Assembly: GCA_934718275.1 (NCBI GenBank)
Contig: CAKUZD010000002.1
Location: 62,001-126,000 of the forward strand
Source of the DNA: an uncultured Candidatus Melainabacteria bacterium
Lineage (GTDB): Bacteria > Cyanobacteriota > Vampirovibrionia > Gastranaerophilales > Gastranaerophilaceae
DNA: 64,000 bases
Reading direction: 5' to 3'
Part shown: positions 25,839 to 35,494 of the stretch, one piece after another
Position numbering within the stretch: the first letter of the stretch is position 1
Layout of the letters: each line of letters starts with the position of its first letter
Position numbers and translations under genes: made by a program
Notes under the pieces: model-generated
Databases searched by the model: none
Seen by the model: only the letters and a program-made list of their open reading frames with translations
What the model was told of the DNA's origin: nothing

Positions 25839-28800
25839 TTATTGAGCCCTAAGTCTTGCTGACAAGCGATAATATTTTACATGGCCGTGTTCGCCTTTGC
25901 CGTTGCCTTCACCATCACTTATAAAGTTTGCCCAACTAAGGTTGTCGACTTCATCGGCATAACCTTGACCATTACCGTTTGTAATGAATGCGTGACCGGA
26001 TTGCCCGTTATAGCCTTTACCGGGGATAAATACCCCTGTTATACCGGCAGGAAGTTTCTTTATGTCAGCAGCAGTTAATTCTCTTGCTTGACCCTTTCCG
26101 GTATCAACGTATCTAATCGGTTCAAATTTTTCAGGGTGTGCATCCATATACAATGATAAATCTCTTGCGACTTCAATCGGTTCACCTGCACTATGAATAA
26201 TTATATTGCGGCCGGCAATAAGATTTTTGTTCTCATCCAGTACAACGCTTTTTTGTAATTCTGTATTTAAATTTTTAATATATCTTGTTCTATCGTTTGT
26301 ATGACCAAAACGATCAGCAAGAGTTTCAACAGTATCACCACTTCTAATAACAGCTTTAGCACTGAATGAGAAGGAATTTTGCCCCTCCCTCGATGGTATA
26401 GGTCTGTTATTTGCATCAAGCATTCCATCTTTTTTTAGTTGATTTCTTAATTCTATAAGTTTTTTCTTATATTCTTTTGCATTTGAAGGAGTATAGCCGC
26501 AACGTTGCAAAATTGTATCTAAAGTGTCACCTTGTTTAATTGTAATATTTGCACGGGTATTGATAGTTTTGCCGGCAATTAAGTTGCCGTTGGTATCAAT
26601 TTTCGCCATACTTTGTAAACGTTTAATCAATGCTGTTTTATATCTGTTTTTTGATTCGTTGCTTGTTAAACCGACAGAATTTGCTATGCTGTCAAGAGTT
26701 TCTCCTGCTTGAACTTTTCGTGTGATGTTACGAGGATATACAACCTCGTTTCTATTGCCTATAATTCCGGCACTTTGCCAAGCAGCTTTAATACCTGTTG
26801 CGCATTGGCCTCCACTTGCCAAATCAACTGAAGCAATATCAGATGCAACTTCTGCAAATTCTCGTTCTTTCCGAGAAATCATTGTACCATCTGCAAAATA
26901 TGGGTTAATTCCTTTGTTTGCCACAACTCTAAATCCACTATGTACTCCTCGCGCATCCATAGCAGAATACATATTGGCAGAAGCTTGGTATGAGCCTTTC
27001 CCGCCCCTTCTAAACGCACTTCTGTGTTGTGAAACGACATTGTCCCTATGTGCTACAAGTCGTTCATTTATTTCATCAGCAAAGGCAAATGCAGGTAAAA
27101 CTTGTTTCTTCCCAACGTCATGTTTGTTAACAACAACTTGACGAGCTTGCATGTATGAAGAATGAAATTTACCATCAGTTATTTGTGCTAATTCTCTAAT
27201 TTTGGCTTTATCTGTGATATTATTTTGAGCGATTTGATTACGTAAAGATGCTACATTTTTCAAGATAAGAATGGCATCATCAACACGAATTGATTTCGCT
27301 TCTTCAACTGTTAAACCACCATTTCCTCCAAATGTTACCTCTTGATTTTTTACAGTCTCAATTAATAATTTTTTGATTTTTGCTTGACTTAAAGCAGCTT
27401 TAATTTCAGAATTTGATTTTGTGGCAATAATGTTATCCATTAATTGGTTATTGTCTACGTTCCCATTTGCTCTTTGTTTTACATTTTGAGATTTGTTGGA
27501 AACAGTGAAATATTTTTCAATATTTTCAACAGTTTCAGTTGTTTTTTGCGGTATACTTCTTGCAGAGTAAGCATTTGGCATGAATGTTACAATACCTAAT
27601 TCGCCATAATTGCTTTGAGAGTCTACTCCTAATGCGGCAGAACGATTTTTAGATACATCGGAAGAACTTACTTTTATACCAGCTCGATAAGCACGAACAT
27701 TTCTGGCATAAGACATACCGTCTTGTATTTCGTTCCCATTTTTGTCAACTTTTCCGGTTTTATTTGTTTTTATGCTAAATGTACCTTCAGGGGTGCCTGC
27801 AGGATGTTTCAGAGATTCCAACATTCTTGCTCTAATATTGCCGGCACCGTTATAGAGTACAGCTGTAATATCATCTGTGGTAATTTTATCATTTTTATTT
27901 GGAATTCTTGCATTAAGTTTAGAAATTAAGTTTTGCCAATCTGCACTTTCTGCAGTTTTTCGTTTACTATTCAAGATAATCATTTGAGCTACAGCTGCTT
28001 TTTCTGGATTGTTAACATAATCCTCATGTCCGTTAATTCCGAATTTTGCCAACTGCTTACGCAACGCCTTAACAGATGGATCATTAGGGTCATTCCCAAT
28101 AGCGGTTGACCAATAGTTAATCTGTGCGACACCATAAGAATGGTTTTCACCAGTCAACCTGTTAGTAGCAATAGCTGCTTGTTTGGCAAGTATTCGCTTT
28201 TGTGATTGCTCGTACATTTGTCCTAAATCTATTTCCCCTTTATCATTTGTCCAAAATCGATTGTGTGAATTTTTATAGAACACTTTACCGAAGTGAGTTT
28301 CTTGTTCTGCAACTCCGAATGCCAAACTTGCAAGATTGTCGTATTGAGCATTTGTTAAACCCAATTCTTTCATAAGTGCAGGTTTATTATTTACCAAACC
28401 TTGTACATAATTTTGAACTTTTTTATTATTTTTCCAACGTTCAGGCAGCTCAATTTTTAAATCGGCAGGAACACGGTCGTTAGATGTTCTTGATGCATCA
28501 GGTTTGTCATATTGAACAAATTCTTTCATTTCTGTTTGTTGCAACATTGGAGATAAAGTAGACGGTTTCCCTTTATGATAAGGAGTTGTAACTGTTTTAT
28601 GCGGGTAATCCTGAGTTAATTGGATAATGTTTCCATCTTTATCAAAATCTAAAACTTTATTATCCTTATTGAAAGGAAGTGCTCTATTCGCTTGTCTTTG
28701 CATCGCAGATAAGGTATTCGCAGGATTCATTTGACCAAGATTTAGTTTTTTATCTTCATCAAGAGTTATACGAAATCCGGTACGTGTTTTTTCTACGGTT

Positions 28801-30335
28801 GCACCAATACCCTGTTCGCGATATTTGATAAGTTGTTGTTGAATGCCTTTTGGATAACCTAATTCTGCTATTTGTAAATATTTTCTGCACTTGTCTTCAA
28901 AACTTAATTTTTGTGGCTTATTAGTTGCCGGATGTTGCCCTTGAGTTTGAACTTTTTTAGAATTTTGGCTTCTTCTTTTAGCTTTTCTTGTGTTTTGCGT
29001 ATGCGTAGAATTTGAAGAAGTTAAGTCGTTCCAAGTATCTGATACCCAATTTGTAAATTTGTCAAGATATCCTTCTTCTTTAGCTTCTTTGGTTGTTACC
29101 CATTTATCTTTTCCATTTTTTGGAGTGCTTTTTTGTACTTCACCATTATTGTAAGTTCTAGTTTTAGATAAAAGTTTTCCGTTACGGTCATACGAATAAA
29201 CATAGGTTGAGATGTTATTTTTCTTTTCGTAGTCAGTTCCTCTTGCAACTATATTATAACCATATTTGGTATAAACAACCTGAGCTTGGCCGTGCCAATT
29301 ACCTTGTACGGTATTAAACATTTTTAAGGCATCACCTTTTATAGGAGTTTTTTCCTGCCATTTATATTTTCCGTCAGGACCTTTTATGCCTTCTAAAACT
29401 TTGCCATTGGCATAATTGTTTGTTTGAGAAATTCTGTTGCCTCTGGCATCATATTTTAATACATAGTTTGAACAACCATGTTGTTTGGTAAAGTTTGTGC
29501 CTGAAATCGCAACTGTGTATGTCCCGTCATCGTTTTTAGAAATGTTGTATTTGCCTTTTACGGCATTAACATTTTTTATAATATTTTGAATGCTGGGAGG
29601 ATATTTAGGTGCTTGTGCTTTTTTAGTTCCGGTTTGTCTGGCTAATGTTTGAGCCTTTAGCTTTTGCCCTTGTTCTGTTTGTAAAAAGCGAGCCGTCAAT
29701 TCTTGGTCGTTCTCAGTATAGTTTCCTTGAGCACGCATTTGTTCAATTTTTTCTTGCTGTTCTCCAAGTAAAGTTATATTTTCACCAACATTGAACCATT
29801 TTCTGCCTTTTAATTGCTGTTGCATGTGCTGAATAAATTCTTTAGCTTCATCATCTTTTAAGCCAAGTTTGTCAGCTAATTTTTCGGGTGTGTCTCCCGG
29901 TTGTATTTTATATTTAGTTGTAAGTTGTTCGCTGTTTTCATCTGTTGTGTTTTCAATATTTTGATTTTGATTTTGAGTTTGAGTTTGAGTTTGCGAATTA
30001 GGTAAATAGCCATCATCAGGAATATCTTGAAGTGTCGTAAATAAAGAATTTATACTGAAATCCTTTTTGTGTCCCTCAGAATCAATAGCGCGTTGTTCGT
30101 CAAAGATTTCATTAAGTTCTTCTTGGTTTACAGAACCATCAGCCATCGCATTAATAAATTTTTGTTTAATAAGTTCAATTTCTTGCTTTTGTAATACGTG
30201 ATCTTCACCTGCAAAAGAATCCCAAATTGAACCTTTGGTAGATTGACCAATCAATTTATCAAGTTTTTTAAGACTTATAATTTGTCCATTATTCAATTTT
30301 ATTGAAAAATTATTGCCGCCTACATTTTCGCTCAT
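25839..30335 (-). CDS. Giant LysM/lysozyme/CHAP-like cell-wall hydrolase
   Basis: This is a 1498-residue protein. An acidic N-terminal region (about 40-85) is followed by LysM 1 (YKIQPGDTPEKLADKLG, about 140-190) and two YD-like stretches (VLKYDARGNRISQ and VYSYDRNGKLLSK, about 290-400). A Lys/Arg/Gln linker leads to a lysozyme-like domain about 665-830 (AEQETHFGK, E679; SYGVAQINYWS; LYNGAGN). A GGQCATGIKAAWQ segment (C1178) comes next, then three LysM-like units (AGETLDSIANSVG, QGDTLDTILQRCG and SGDTVETLADRFG, about 1203-1380), and finally SGHAFITNGNG (H1448). The last Cys and His look like a CHAP/NlpC-type peptidase split by the LysM units. There is no signal peptide, so export would need another route. 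RBS AAGGAAG. Function inferred from domains. Confidence 0.8.
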   Translation of the reverse strand: MSENVGGNNFSIKLNNGQIISLKKLDKLIGQSTKGSIWDSFAGEDHVLQKQEIELIKQKFINAMADGSVNQEELNEIFDEQRAIDSEGHKKDFSINSLFTTLQDIPDDGYLPNSQTQTQTQNQNQNIENTTDENSEQLTTKYKIQPGDTPEKLADKLGLKDDEAKEFIQHMQQQLKGRKWFNVGENITLLGEQQEKIEQMRAQGNYTENDQELTARFLQTEQGQKLKAQTLARQTGTKKAQAPKYPPSIQNIIKNVNAVKGKYNISKNDDGTYTVAISGTNFTKQHGCSNYVLKYDARGNRISQTNNYANGKVLEGIKGPDGKYKWQEKTPIKGDALKMFNTVQGNWHGQAQVVYTKYGYNIVARGTDYEKKNNISTYVYSYDRNGKLLSKTRTYNNGEVQKSTPKNGKDKWVTTKEAKEEGYLDKFTNWVSDTWNDLTSSNSTHTQNTRKAKRRSQNSKKVQTQGQHPATNKPQKLSFEDKCRKYLQIAELGYPKGIQQQLIKYREQGIGATVEKTRTGFRITLDEDKKLNLGQMNPANTLSAMQRQANRALPFNKDNKVLDFDKDGNIIQLTQDYPHKTVTTPYHKGKPSTLSPMLQQTEMKEFVQYDKPDASRTSNDRVPADLKIELPERWKNNKKVQNYVQGLVNNKPALMKELGLTNAQYDNLASLAFGVAEQETHFGKVFYKNSHNRFWTNDKGEIDLGQMYEQSQKRILAKQAAIATNRLTGENHSYGVAQINYWSTAIGNDPNDPSVKALRKQLAKFGINGHEDYVNNPEKAAVAQMIILNSKRKTAESADWQNLISKLNARIPNKNDKITTDDITAVLYNGAGNIRARMLESLKHPAGTPEGTFSIKTNKTGKVDKNGNEIQDGMSYARNVRAYRAGIKVSSSDVSKNRSAALGVDSQSNYGELGIVTFMPNAYSARSIPQKTTETVENIEKYFTVSNKSQNVKQRANGNVDNNQLMDNIIATKSNSEIKAALSQAKIKKLLIETVKNQEVTFGGNGGLTVEEAKSIRVDDAILILKNVASLRNQIAQNNITDKAKIRELAQITDGKFHSSYMQARQVVVNKHDVGKKQVLPAFAFADEINERLVAHRDNVVSQHRSAFRRGGKGSYQASANMYSAMDARGVHSGFRVVANKGINPYFADGTMISRKEREFAEVASDIASVDLASGGQCATGIKAAWQSAGIIGNRNEVVYPRNITRKVQAGETLDSIANSVGLTSNESKNRYKTALIKRLQSMAKIDTNGNLIAGKTINTRANITIKQGDTLDTILQRCGYTPSNAKEYKKKLIELRNQLKKDGMLDANNRPIPSREGQNSFSFSAKAVIRSGDTVETLADRFGHTNDRTRYIKNLNTELQKSVVLDENKNLIAGRNIIIHSAGEPIEVARDLSLYMDAHPEKFEPIRYVDTGKGQARELTAADIKKLPAGITGVFIPGKGYNGQSGHAFITNGNGQGYADEVDNLSWANFISDGEGNGKGEHGHVKYYRLSARLRAQ

Positions 30336-30457
30336 AATACTTCCTTATGAAAGTTACTATCTTAGTATCGGCAGTATAATGAATAATCTTTAAGTAATTA
30401 TTAGTTTTTGTTACAAACCTTTAACAAAATATTTAGTTAGATTAAAGTATTCCGTAT

Positions 30458-30496
30458 GGCAAGAATAAATCCCTGCCCTATTTTTATTTACCCGAG
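30458..30496 (-). other. Degenerate copy of tRNA-Arg 3' end plus terminator (attachment-site remnant)
   Basis: A 39-bp stretch matches the tRNA-Arg 3' acceptor end (CTCGGGTA) and its downstream terminator at 30995-31034 with few changes. The paired changes GGC/GCC versus GGAC/GTCC keep the stem. This is what an old att site or displaced downstream flank would look like. Confidence 0.6.
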
Positions 30497-30627
30497 TGTT
30501 GATGGTAGTAGAACAGCTAGATTAAAAATTCGCCAAAACGTAATACTTATTATAAATTATGTAAACTATAATAAAAATATGTTATAATATAGGAAAGATG
30601 GTTTCCCTAAAATAGGGGCAATTTATA

Positions 30628-30749
30628 ATGAAGGAATACAAATCAGGAACATATATTTTACACAAAGGTTAGTAATTTTAGAAGAAAAGACAGGTTTCAA
30701 CCAAAATCGTTACTATGTGTTTGAAGATTATATAAGAATATTTAGATAA
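30628..30749 (+). pseudogene. Frameshifted short ORF remnant
   Basis: ATG at 30628 reads MKEYKSGTYILHKG then TAG. A one-base shift opens a second frame ending TAA at 30747-30749 (LVILEEKTGFNQNRYYVFED and on to IFR). The two parts together look like a decayed small element gene between two tRNA-Arg 3'-end copies. No family recognised. Confidence 0.35.
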
Positions 30750-30797
30750 ACAATCAAAAAATTCTTTAATAGAACAGGCAAAAATCTTGTAAATACA

Positions 30798-30828
30798 GTA
30801 AAAGAGCCATCTAAGTGGCTCTTTTTAC
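30798..30828 (+). terminator. Terminator downstream of the remnant ORF
   Basis: Stem AAAAGAGCCA / TGGCTCTTTT with loop TCTAAG and a following T-run on either strand. Confidence 0.75.
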
Positions 30829-30835
30829 GAAAAAA

Positions 30836-30851
30836 TACCCGAGATGCGATT
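30836..30851 (-). other. Exact 16-bp copy of the tRNA-Arg 3' end (candidate att core)
   Basis: TACCCGAGATGCGATT is identical to 31027-31042, the 3' 16 bases of tRNA-Arg (acceptor to T-stem). That is the portion usually duplicated by tyrosine-recombinase islands. The following ~130 bp, including CTTCGCCCTCTGCTCGCCTG, are more GC-rich than the surroundings. Confidence 0.6.
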
Positions 30852-30987
30852 TATCTTTACAGGCTCGCATTAAACGGGCCTACGGTTATATGTTTCATAA
30901 CTTGGCGTTATTCCACATATAAGCCTTCGCCCTCTGCTCGCCTGTCGCCGAACGCAAAAAGGCGTCTAATCTTTTCTAAAAACAAAT

Positions 30988-31023
30988 AAAAATAGGACAA
31001 GAATAAATTCCTGTCCTATTTTT
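30988..31023 (-). terminator. Terminator of tRNA-Arg
   Basis: Stem AAAAATAGGAC / GTCCTATTTTT, 3 bp from the tRNA 3' end, giving a T-run on the minus strand. Confidence 0.8.
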
Positions 31024-31026
31024 ATT

Positions 31027-31100
<74 letters not shown>

Positions 31101-31385
31101 TTGGATCCAGAGGGTTAAACAAGCGTTTGGTTTCTTGGGGTACCTGTATAATCCCTCATATCTTTATCCTAACACAAACATTTTTCTTTGCAAGATGTTA
31201 TGTTGGGTTTTGAAAAGTAAAGTTTTGTAAATGTGCTGTATTTGAATAATATCAAGTTGTTTAACTATTTTGTTTTGAATTTTGGGATTAGGTTTTTTGT
31301 TTAAAATTAAAGTTTTTATTCAAACTTGTCGTTGTTGGGAATATGAAGTGTATTGGTCTTAATTAAAGAAAAGGAGATTAGATTT

Positions 31386-32772
31386 ATGACAGGATTTGAC
31401 GTGAATGGCGTAGGTGCGACACAAGGTGCAGGGGCTTCTTATGACGTGAAAAAGCAAGACGATAAGAATGAATTTATAAATTCATCCTTTGGACAAGGCT
31501 ATGGAGCTGTATCGGGGGGGGGGGCAAGACACTAAACTAGCGAACTCTTATGGTACAGATTTTGCTAATTTCTCAAATTTTAAAGGTAACGACAAAAATG
31601 ATGCTATGCGTCTTACAACGTCTACCTATAACACGGTAAAAAAACAATATATGCAATTGCAACACGAACTTCCGGGGATTGTTATTGATTTTGAACCAAT
31701 GCCAAATCCACAAACTTCAGGGAAGAAAAGAGAAGGTTTTTTTAATTATCAACAACAATTAGATGCTTGGCGTGATAATGCATTAACTCAAATTAATGAC
31801 GCAAGAGAACGTAACACTGTTGAAGTTGTTGGCGATGCAGTTGAAGCTGTAAATTATAATACGGATAAAAAGGCTGCGATGAATGCGGCAGTAACAGTTG
31901 CAACAGGTGAAGCTGTGATGGCTAATGATGATGCAAATGCAGCTGATATTAATGCAAATGTAGATAGAGAAGGCGCAGCAACAAGAAAAGCTGTCCATAA
32001 TGAGGGAGCTAAAACTCGTAGAACTGTTCGTGCAGAGGGACAGGCGACAAGGGCAGCTGTACATGCCGAAGGGGCTAAAACACGTAATACGGTTCGTTTA
32101 GAAGGAGCTAAAACACGCAATACAGTTCGCGAAGTAGGTGTAGATATAGAAAATACAATTCATGACGAAAATACAAAAACTAGAGAAGCTGCTAGACAAG
32201 TTGGTCAAGAGACACAAGAAATTAATGAATTATCAAATAATGTATCTGATATTTTAAATACTGAATATCATACGGGAGAAACCAAAAAACAAGTTGGTGA
32301 CATGCGAGATAGTATAGTTTCTTCTAATTTGTCTCATGAGGAGAAAAAAGAATTGCTAAATGATTTAGCGCGTTTTTCTAATCAGGTTGTTTTAAGTGAC
32401 GCAGAATTAGCTAAGAAGCGTGCGGAAATTGCTGAAAGAATTGCTGCAGGTGTTCAAGTTGAGAAAGAAATTCCGGAATATGAACTTCCTCCTCTAAAAG
32501 AGTTTCCTGTATATGAAAACCCGTACCCAAATATGGGTGGTGGAACATCTTCTTCTAAAGAGCCGTCAACAGCTCCAGCTAAAAAGCCAAAACAAAATCC
32601 ATTTATACATAATGAATCAAAACCAATAGATAGAGAAAATAAAGGTGTTCCGACTTCCACAAAATCAGATACGCCACCGGCCCCACAGGAAAACAGAGGA
32701 GTGCCTTATGCTCCGGAACCGTCTAAACCGGATGTTTTAGAACCAATGTTTAAGAAGAAACATAAAAATTAA
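31386..32772 (+). CDS. Hendecad coiled-coil protein interrupted at a G11 tract (candidate phase-variable)
   Basis: The start ATG at 31386 has AAAGGAGATTAG upstream and reads MTGFDVNGVGATQGAGASYD through SSFGQGYGAVS to a G11 tract. As assembled it stops soon after (GGGARH, TAA at 31533). Removing one G joins it to the long downstream frame (GGGQDTKLANSYGTDFANFS), giving a 461-residue protein. Another ATG at 31489 lies in the downstream frame but lacks a ribosome-binding site. The body has eight contiguous 11-residue repeats (EGAKTRNTVRE type), a helical region, and a Pro/Lys-rich tail (KEPSTAPAKKPKQNPF). No signal peptide. It is probably a rod-like or filament protein; function unknown. Confidence 0.72.
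31514..31524. repeat. Poly-G tract (G11) in the coiled-coil gene
   Basis: Eleven consecutive G, flanked GCTGTATC and CAAGACAC. It has the same immediate context (TC-Gn-CAAG) as the tract at 16716-16725. Confidence 0.95.
31969..32232 (+). repeat. Eight tandem 33-bp (hendecad) coding repeats
   Basis: Eight successive 11-codon units: EGAATRKAVHN, EGAKTRRTVRA, EGQATRAAVHA, EGAKTRNTVRL, EGAKTRNTVRE, VGVDIENTIHD, ENTKTREAARQ and VGQETQEINEL. Eleven-residue periodicity predicts a right-handed or straight coiled coil. The last three have drifted. Confidence 0.9.
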
Positions 32773-32785
32773 TAATTTAGTTATA

Positions 32786-32819
32786 AGTGAGAAGTGAATT
32801 ATTCGCTTCTCACTTTTTT
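32786..32819 (+). terminator. Terminator of the coiled-coil gene
   Basis: Stem AGTGAGAAG / CTTCTCACT followed by T6, 13 bp after the stop codon. Confidence 0.82.
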
Positions 32820-32882
32820 GCAACTCTATTTTTTTTAATATATAATTTTCTCATAAGATTAAAAAAGTAAAGGAATTAGATT

Positions 32883-35489
32883 ATGCTAACCGGAAATCAA
32901 ATTAGAAAATTATATTTAGATTATTTTAAAGAAAAACACGCACACACTTTAGTTGAAAGTTCGTCACTTGTTCCTGACAACCCGACTGTACTTTTGACAA
33001 CTGCCGGCATGTTGCAATTTTTACCTATATTCTTGGGTATTCAACCTTGCCCTTATGAACCTGCAAGAGCAACTTCTTGCCAAAAATGTGCTAGAGCAGG
33101 CGGAAAAGATTCTGATATCGAAAATGTTGGAAGAACTCCACGCCATCATACTTTCTTTGAAATGTTAGGAAATTTTTCTTTTGGTGATTATTACAAAAAA
33201 GAAATTATTCCTTGGGCTTGGGAATTTGTTACAGAAGTTTTGAAGTTGGATAAAGACAGACTTTGGATTACTATTTTTGAAACAGATGACGAAGCTTATG
33301 AAATCTGGAGAAGTGTTGGTGTTCCGGCTGAACGTATTAAAAGAAAAGGTAAAAAAGACAATTTCTGGGGACCTCCGGGAGCTTCAGGATCTTGCGGACC
33401 TTGCTCAGAAATTCACTACGATTTAGGAGAACAATACAAATGTGACGATCCTCGAGGTTGTGGAATTGACACTTGCGAATGCGACAGATGGGTTGAAATT
33501 TGGAACTTGGTATTTACAGAACTTTATCAAGATGAAGAAGGCAATCAATCTCCTTTGGGTAAGAAAAATGTTGATACAGGCATGGGGTTAGAACGTATTA
33601 CTATGGTTTGTCAGGGTGTTGCTTCAACATTTGAGACTGATCTTTTGAAACCTATTATGGATAAGGTTTGTGAAATGAGTGGTGTTAATTATAAGAAATC
33701 TGAAAAAACAGATGTTTCTTTGAGAATTATTACAGACCACGCAAGATGTGTTACTTTCTTGATTTCGGATGGGGTAATTCCTGGAAATGAAGGTAGAAGC
33801 TATGTATTAAGAATGATTTTACGCCGTGCTTTACGTCATGGGAAAATTTTGGGAATGGAATTGCCATTCTTGTATAAACTTGTTGATGTAATTGTTGAAA
33901 ATTATGGCGAAGCATACCCTGATTTGGTTAAAAACAAGGCGAAAATCGTTGATACAATCAAGAAAGAAGAAGAACGTTTTGCAAAAACTCTTGATCGTGG
34001 CTATAAAATGCTTGATGAATTTATTGACGCAAAGAAAGATATTGATGGAGAAAGTGCTTTCAGGCTTTATGATACTTACGGTTTCCCTCTTGAACTAACA
34101 AAAGAAATTGCGCTTGAAAACGGTTTAAATGTTGATGAAGAAGGCTATAAAGCTGCTATGCAAGAACAGAAAGACAGAGCAAAAGCTGCAGCCACAAAAA
34201 TCAGTGTTACAGGCGATATGAAGTATGCTAAAGTTGAAAAAGAAGTTGGTTCTACTGAGTTTGTAGGATACAGCGAAAACGAGTGTGATGCGAAAATTTT
34301 AGCAACAATTGATGGCGAAGGATATGTTGATGTTGTACTCGACAAGACTCCGTTCTATGCAGAATGTGGTGGACAAGTTGGCGATTCCGGTGTTGTGGAA
34401 AATGAAAACTTGAAGTTGGAGGTTTTGACAACATTTAAAGTTAATAAATTGTTTGTTCATCGTTGTGAAATTGTTAACGGTGAAATTACAGTTGGTGAAA
34501 AAGTTCATGCCAAAATTGATGTTGCAAGACGTGAAGAAATTAGGCTTCACCACTCATCTGCGCACTTGCTGCAAGCTGCCCTTGTGAAAGTTCTTGGTGA
34601 CGAAGTTAAGCAAGCCGGTTCTCAAGTTGAAGAAAACAGAATGCGTTTTGACTTTACTTTCTCAAGAGCTATGACTCCTGATGAAATATTTAAAGCAGAA
34701 GAAATTGTAAATAAATGGATTGCAGAGGCTTTACCTGTAACGACAGAAGAAATGGATATTGAACACGCAAAATTGACCGGTGCAACAGCGTTATTTGGTG
34801 AAAAATATGAAGATGTTGTTAGAGTTGTTTCTATGGGTAAGCCAAATTGTTGTGTGTCAAAGGAGTTCTGTGCAGGAACTCATGCTAGAAACACTCGCGA
34901 TTTAAGATTGTTCAAGATTGTTTCAGAAGGAGCTATTGCAGCAGGAACAAGACGTATTGAGGCAGTTGTTTCAAAAGCGGCATTTGAATTTATGAATGTA
35001 AAAGTTCGTGAAATGGATAAATTGTCAATGATGTTCAAAGCGCATTATGATGAAGTTTTTGAGCGAGTTGAAAAACTTCAAGAAGAAAATAAAGAGCTTC
35101 AAAAAGAATTAATATCTGCAAAAGAAGATTTGACCAGAGCCAAATTTGCTACATTCTTGTCAAAAGCTCAAGATATAACAGGCGGAAAATTGTTTATCAC
35201 AAAAATTGAAAATATTGATGGTAATGCAATTAAAGCCGGTATTGAATTTGCGGCTCAAAAACTTGGTGAAAGTGTAATTGTTTTAGCATCAGCTAGAATG
35301 GTTGCCGTAAAAGTTTCTGACAGTTTTGTTAAAAAAGGTATTAATGCCGGTAAGATTGTTGGAGAAATTGCCCGTGCGACAGGTGCAAACGGTGGTGGCA
35401 GACCAAATTTTGCACAAGGTGGAATTAAAGATGTGTCAAAATTAGATGAAGTTTTGGCAAAAGTCGAAAATGAAATTAAGTCAGTATAA
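32883..35489 (+). CDS. alaS: Alanyl-tRNA synthetase
   Basis: This 868-residue enzyme charges tRNA-Ala. It has a class II catalytic core at the N-terminus (RKLYLDYFKEKHAHTLVESS, TTAGMLQFLPIFLG, and motif 2 with RHHTFFEMLGNFSFGDYYK), motif 3 region NEGRSYVLRMILRRALRHG, the editing domain zinc site HHSSAHLLQAAL with CCVSKEFCAGTHA, a coiled-coil segment (VEKLQEENKELQKELISA) and the C-terminal DHHA1-type domain (GKIVGEIARATGANGGGRP). All expected parts are intact and the length is typical. RBS AAAGGAATTAG. Confidence 0.98.
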   Translation: MLTGNQIRKLYLDYFKEKHAHTLVESSSLVPDNPTVLLTTAGMLQFLPIFLGIQPCPYEPARATSCQKCARAGGKDSDIENVGRTPRHHTFFEMLGNFSFGDYYKKEIIPWAWEFVTEVLKLDKDRLWITIFETDDEAYEIWRSVGVPAERIKRKGKKDNFWGPPGASGSCGPCSEIHYDLGEQYKCDDPRGCGIDTCECDRWVEIWNLVFTELYQDEEGNQSPLGKKNVDTGMGLERITMVCQGVASTFETDLLKPIMDKVCEMSGVNYKKSEKTDVSLRIITDHARCVTFLISDGVIPGNEGRSYVLRMILRRALRHGKILGMELPFLYKLVDVIVENYGEAYPDLVKNKAKIVDTIKKEEERFAKTLDRGYKMLDEFIDAKKDIDGESAFRLYDTYGFPLELTKEIALENGLNVDEEGYKAAMQEQKDRAKAAATKISVTGDMKYAKVEKEVGSTEFVGYSENECDAKILATIDGEGYVDVVLDKTPFYAECGGQVGDSGVVENENLKLEVLTTFKVNKLFVHRCEIVNGEITVGEKVHAKIDVARREEIRLHHSSAHLLQAALVKVLGDEVKQAGSQVEENRMRFDFTFSRAMTPDEIFKAEEIVNKWIAEALPVTTEEMDIEHAKLTGATALFGEKYEDVVRVVSMGKPNCCVSKEFCAGTHARNTRDLRLFKIVSEGAIAAGTRRIEAVVSKAAFEFMNVKVREMDKLSMMFKAHYDEVFERVEKLQEENKELQKELISAKEDLTRAKFATFLSKAQDITGGKLFITKIENIDGNAIKAGIEFAAQKLGESVIVLASARMVAVKVSDSFVKKGINAGKIVGEIARATGANGGGRPNFAQGGIKDVSKLDEVLAKVENEIKSV

Positions 35490-35494
35490 GTTTA

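Noticed and set aside
25658..25852. 64-codon frame across the tandem duplication end
   Set aside because: It reads through repeat modules B and C; composition and lack of ribosome-binding site argue against coding.
31854..32120. Hydrophobic minus-strand frame with regular repeats
   Set aside because: It is the antisense shadow of the 33-bp coding repeats.
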